Shown here: in pieces, positions 63,007 to 64,000 of the stretch
How the letters are laid out: every line of letters begins with the position of its first letter
How positions within the stretch are numbered: the stretch's first letter is position 1
Assembly (NCBI RefSeq): GCF_006227205.1
Contig: NZ_VCNG01000006.1
Coordinates: 186,001 to 250,000 of the forward strand
Direction of reading: 5' to 3'
Length of the DNA stretch: 64,000 nt
From: Pseudomonas sp. ICMP22404
Lineage (GTDB): Bacteria; Pseudomonadota; Gammaproteobacteria; Pseudomonadales; Pseudomonadaceae
Position numbers and translations under genes: made by a program
Notes under the pieces: generated by a model
Told to the model about the DNA's origin: nothing
What the model saw: the letters and a program-made list of their open reading frames with translations, nothing else
Databases searched by the model: none

Positions 63007-63036
63007 CTATAGACTCTCAGGGTCGCCAAAAAACAT
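62969..63036. repeat. Right direct repeat (candidate attR) overlapping the LysR 3' end
   Basis: This copy matches 46676-46743 over 68 bp (about 80% overall; blocks of 15/15 and 25/26). The last 26 bp are the final codons and stop region of the LysR gene that begins at 63921. The left copy is 16,293 bp away. All canavanine-related genes lie between the two. Confidence 0.65.
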
Positions 63037-63921
63037 CTGAATCCGCGACCGCAACCAGCGTTCCCCCGGGTCATTGTCCTGGGACCCACGCCAGGCCATG
63101 TGCAATTCAAAGCTGCGCACCGGGATCGGTGGGTCTTCGGCGCGCACGCCGCCGGCGGCGGTCAGTGCATCGGCGGTGTAGTCAGGGACGGTGGCGATGA
63201 TGTCCGTGCCTGCCAGCAGGGTGCTCAGCCCATTGAACTGCGGCACCGCCAGTACCACATGGCGCTTGCGACCGAGTTTTTCCAACTCTTCATCGATGAA
63301 ACCGCTCAGGTCGCCCGCGAAGGACACCAGGGCGTGGGGGCGTGCGCAGAATTCGTCCAGGGTCAGTTGCCCCGGTGCGGTGTCGGCCCGCAGCACTTTG
63401 GGCGAGCTGCGGCGCAGCACCTTGCGCTTGGCGTTGGCCGGCAGGTCGTCGGTGTAGCTGACGCCGATGGAGATCTCCCCGGACGCCAGCAGGCTCGGCA
63501 TCAGGATGTAGTTGACCCGGCGCACCACCAGCACGATGCCAGGGGCTTCGGCGCGCAGGCGCTTGAGCAGCATGGGCAGCAGGGCGAATTCGGCATCGTC
63601 CGACAGGCCGATGCGAAACACCGAGGTGCTGGTGGCCGGGTCGAATTCCGCCGCGCGGCTGACCGCCGTGGAAATCGAATCCAGGGCCGGGGAGAGCAGG
63701 GCGAAGATTTCGATCGCCCGGGCCGAGGGTTCCATGCTGCGCCCGGTACGCACGAACAGCGGGTCATCGAACAGGCTGCGCAGGCGCGACAGCGCGGCGC
63801 TGATGGCCGGCTGGCCGAGGAACAGTTTCTCGGCGGCGCGGGTCACGCTGCGTTCATGCATCAGTGTTTCGAATACGATCAACAGGTTCAGGTCGACACG
63901 ACGCAGGTCATTGCGATTCAT
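63007..63921 (-). CDS. LysR-family regulator, 3' end used as repeat/attachment site
   Basis: The protein has 304 residues from MNRNDLRRVDLNLLIVFETL; an in-frame upstream start adds 21 unlikely residues. The HTH is in RAAEKLFLGQPAISAALSRL, with the NodD/PA0477-like effector domain following (VFRIGLSDDAEFALLPMLLK). The last residues MFFGDPESL are encoded in the right direct repeat of the island, so the gene is apparently intact after element insertion. GC content and codon use are high, as expected for core Pseudomonas sequence. Its target is probably outside the window to the right. Confidence 0.88.
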   Translation of the reverse strand: MNRNDLRRVDLNLLIVFETLMHERSVTRAAEKLFLGQPAISAALSRLRSLFDDPLFVRTGRSMEPSARAIEIFALLSPALDSISTAVSRAAEFDPATSTSVFRIGLSDDAEFALLPMLLKRLRAEAPGIVLVVRRVNYILMPSLLASGEISIGVSYTDDLPANAKRKVLRRSSPKVLRADTAPGQLTLDEFCARPHALVSFAGDLSGFIDEELEKLGRKRHVVLAVPQFNGLSTLLAGTDIIATVPDYTADALTAAGGVRAEDPPIPVRSFELHMAWRGSQDNDPGERWLRSRIQMFFGDPESL

Positions 63922-64000
63922 CTGGGGTCCTGGCAGATTCGGCGAGCTTGACGTGAGCGGCCATATGCGAACAATGACCGGCATGAATCTTACGGGGAAA

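Noticed and set aside
46676..63036. Integrase or transposase gene within the putative island
   Set aside because: All frames were checked for tyrosine-recombinase or DDE-type motifs; every sizeable frame is accounted for by metabolic, transport or regulatory genes.

Overview
This window looks like a chromosomal segment of a plant-associated Pseudomonas of the P. fluorescens group. The evidence is the GC-rich codon use, a LamB/ScrY-type porin, TcB/TcC insecticidal toxin genes, MR-superfamily D-tartrate dehydratase, acetylpolyamine deacetylase-type enzymes, and many LysR and Lrp regulators. No rRNA, tRNA, CRISPR array, integrase or transposase gene was seen. The gene set at 46.9-62.6 kb matches what I recall of canavanine catabolism described for Pseudomonas canavaninivorans, so a close relative of that species is likely. 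That placement is inference.

Layout. 0-1.3 kb: 3' part of a carbohydrate porin. 1.4-8.6 kb: a TcB gene followed by a TcC/RHS gene with a variable C-terminal toxin domain. 8.6-10.5 kb: an MsbA-like ABC exporter on the minus strand. 10.7-15.6 kb: a periplasmic sugar-type binding protein paired with a very large hybrid histidine kinase that carries two kinase cores. 15.6-19.1 kb: two divergent regulator/oxidoreductase pairs (LysR/NmrA and SDR/TetR). 19.2-22.8 kb: D-tartrate use (dctA, tarD, LysR). 23.2-32.8 kb: two neighbouring gene sets, each with an HDAC-fold deacetylase: permease, ornithine cyclodeaminase-like protein and deacetylase with a divergent Lrp; then LysR divergent from an MFS transporter, class II aldolase, 2-hydroxyacid dehydrogenase and second deacetylase. 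33.1-34.7 kb: hipBA. 34.9-40.8 kb: a dehydrogenase-hydrolase fusion, LysR, an MFS drug exporter, an SDR and a SnoaL-like protein. 40.8-45.2 kb: a copper/HOCl-type two-component system divergent from a periplasmic protein, a cytochrome b and a Tat-exported molybdoenzyme. 45.3-46.5 kb: an unknown ORF and RidA.

The highlight is a roughly 16.3 kb segment (46.68-63.04 kb) bounded by direct repeats. The right-hand repeat is the 3' end of a LysR gene and the left-hand one is a detached copy of it, as expected of a genomic island. Inside lie an XRE-cupin regulator, a stand-alone B3/B4 tRNA-editing protein (CtdA-like), a DapA-family lyase, a frameshifted dinB gene, a threonine-synthase homologue that has lost its PLP lysine, two Lrp regulators, a homoserine dehydrogenase, an aldehyde dehydrogenase, a Cys/Met-family PLP gamma-lyase (candidate canavanine gamma-lyase), an SMR/Gdx exporter, a basic-amino-acid ABC transporter, an amino-acid chemoreceptor and a LysE/RhtB exporter.

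Inferred flow: canavanine is sensed and imported, then cleaved to homoserine plus hydroxyguanidine. Homoserine is oxidised to aspartate semialdehyde and then aspartate. Mischarged canavanyl-tRNA is deacylated, and guanidine-like by-products or excess amino acids are exported. Two different operator-like sequences are each present twice in the island (47648/49982 and 51990/56279), tying its transcription units together. The DapA-like and lysine-less ThrC-like proteins have no assigned role in this scheme and are the least explained parts.
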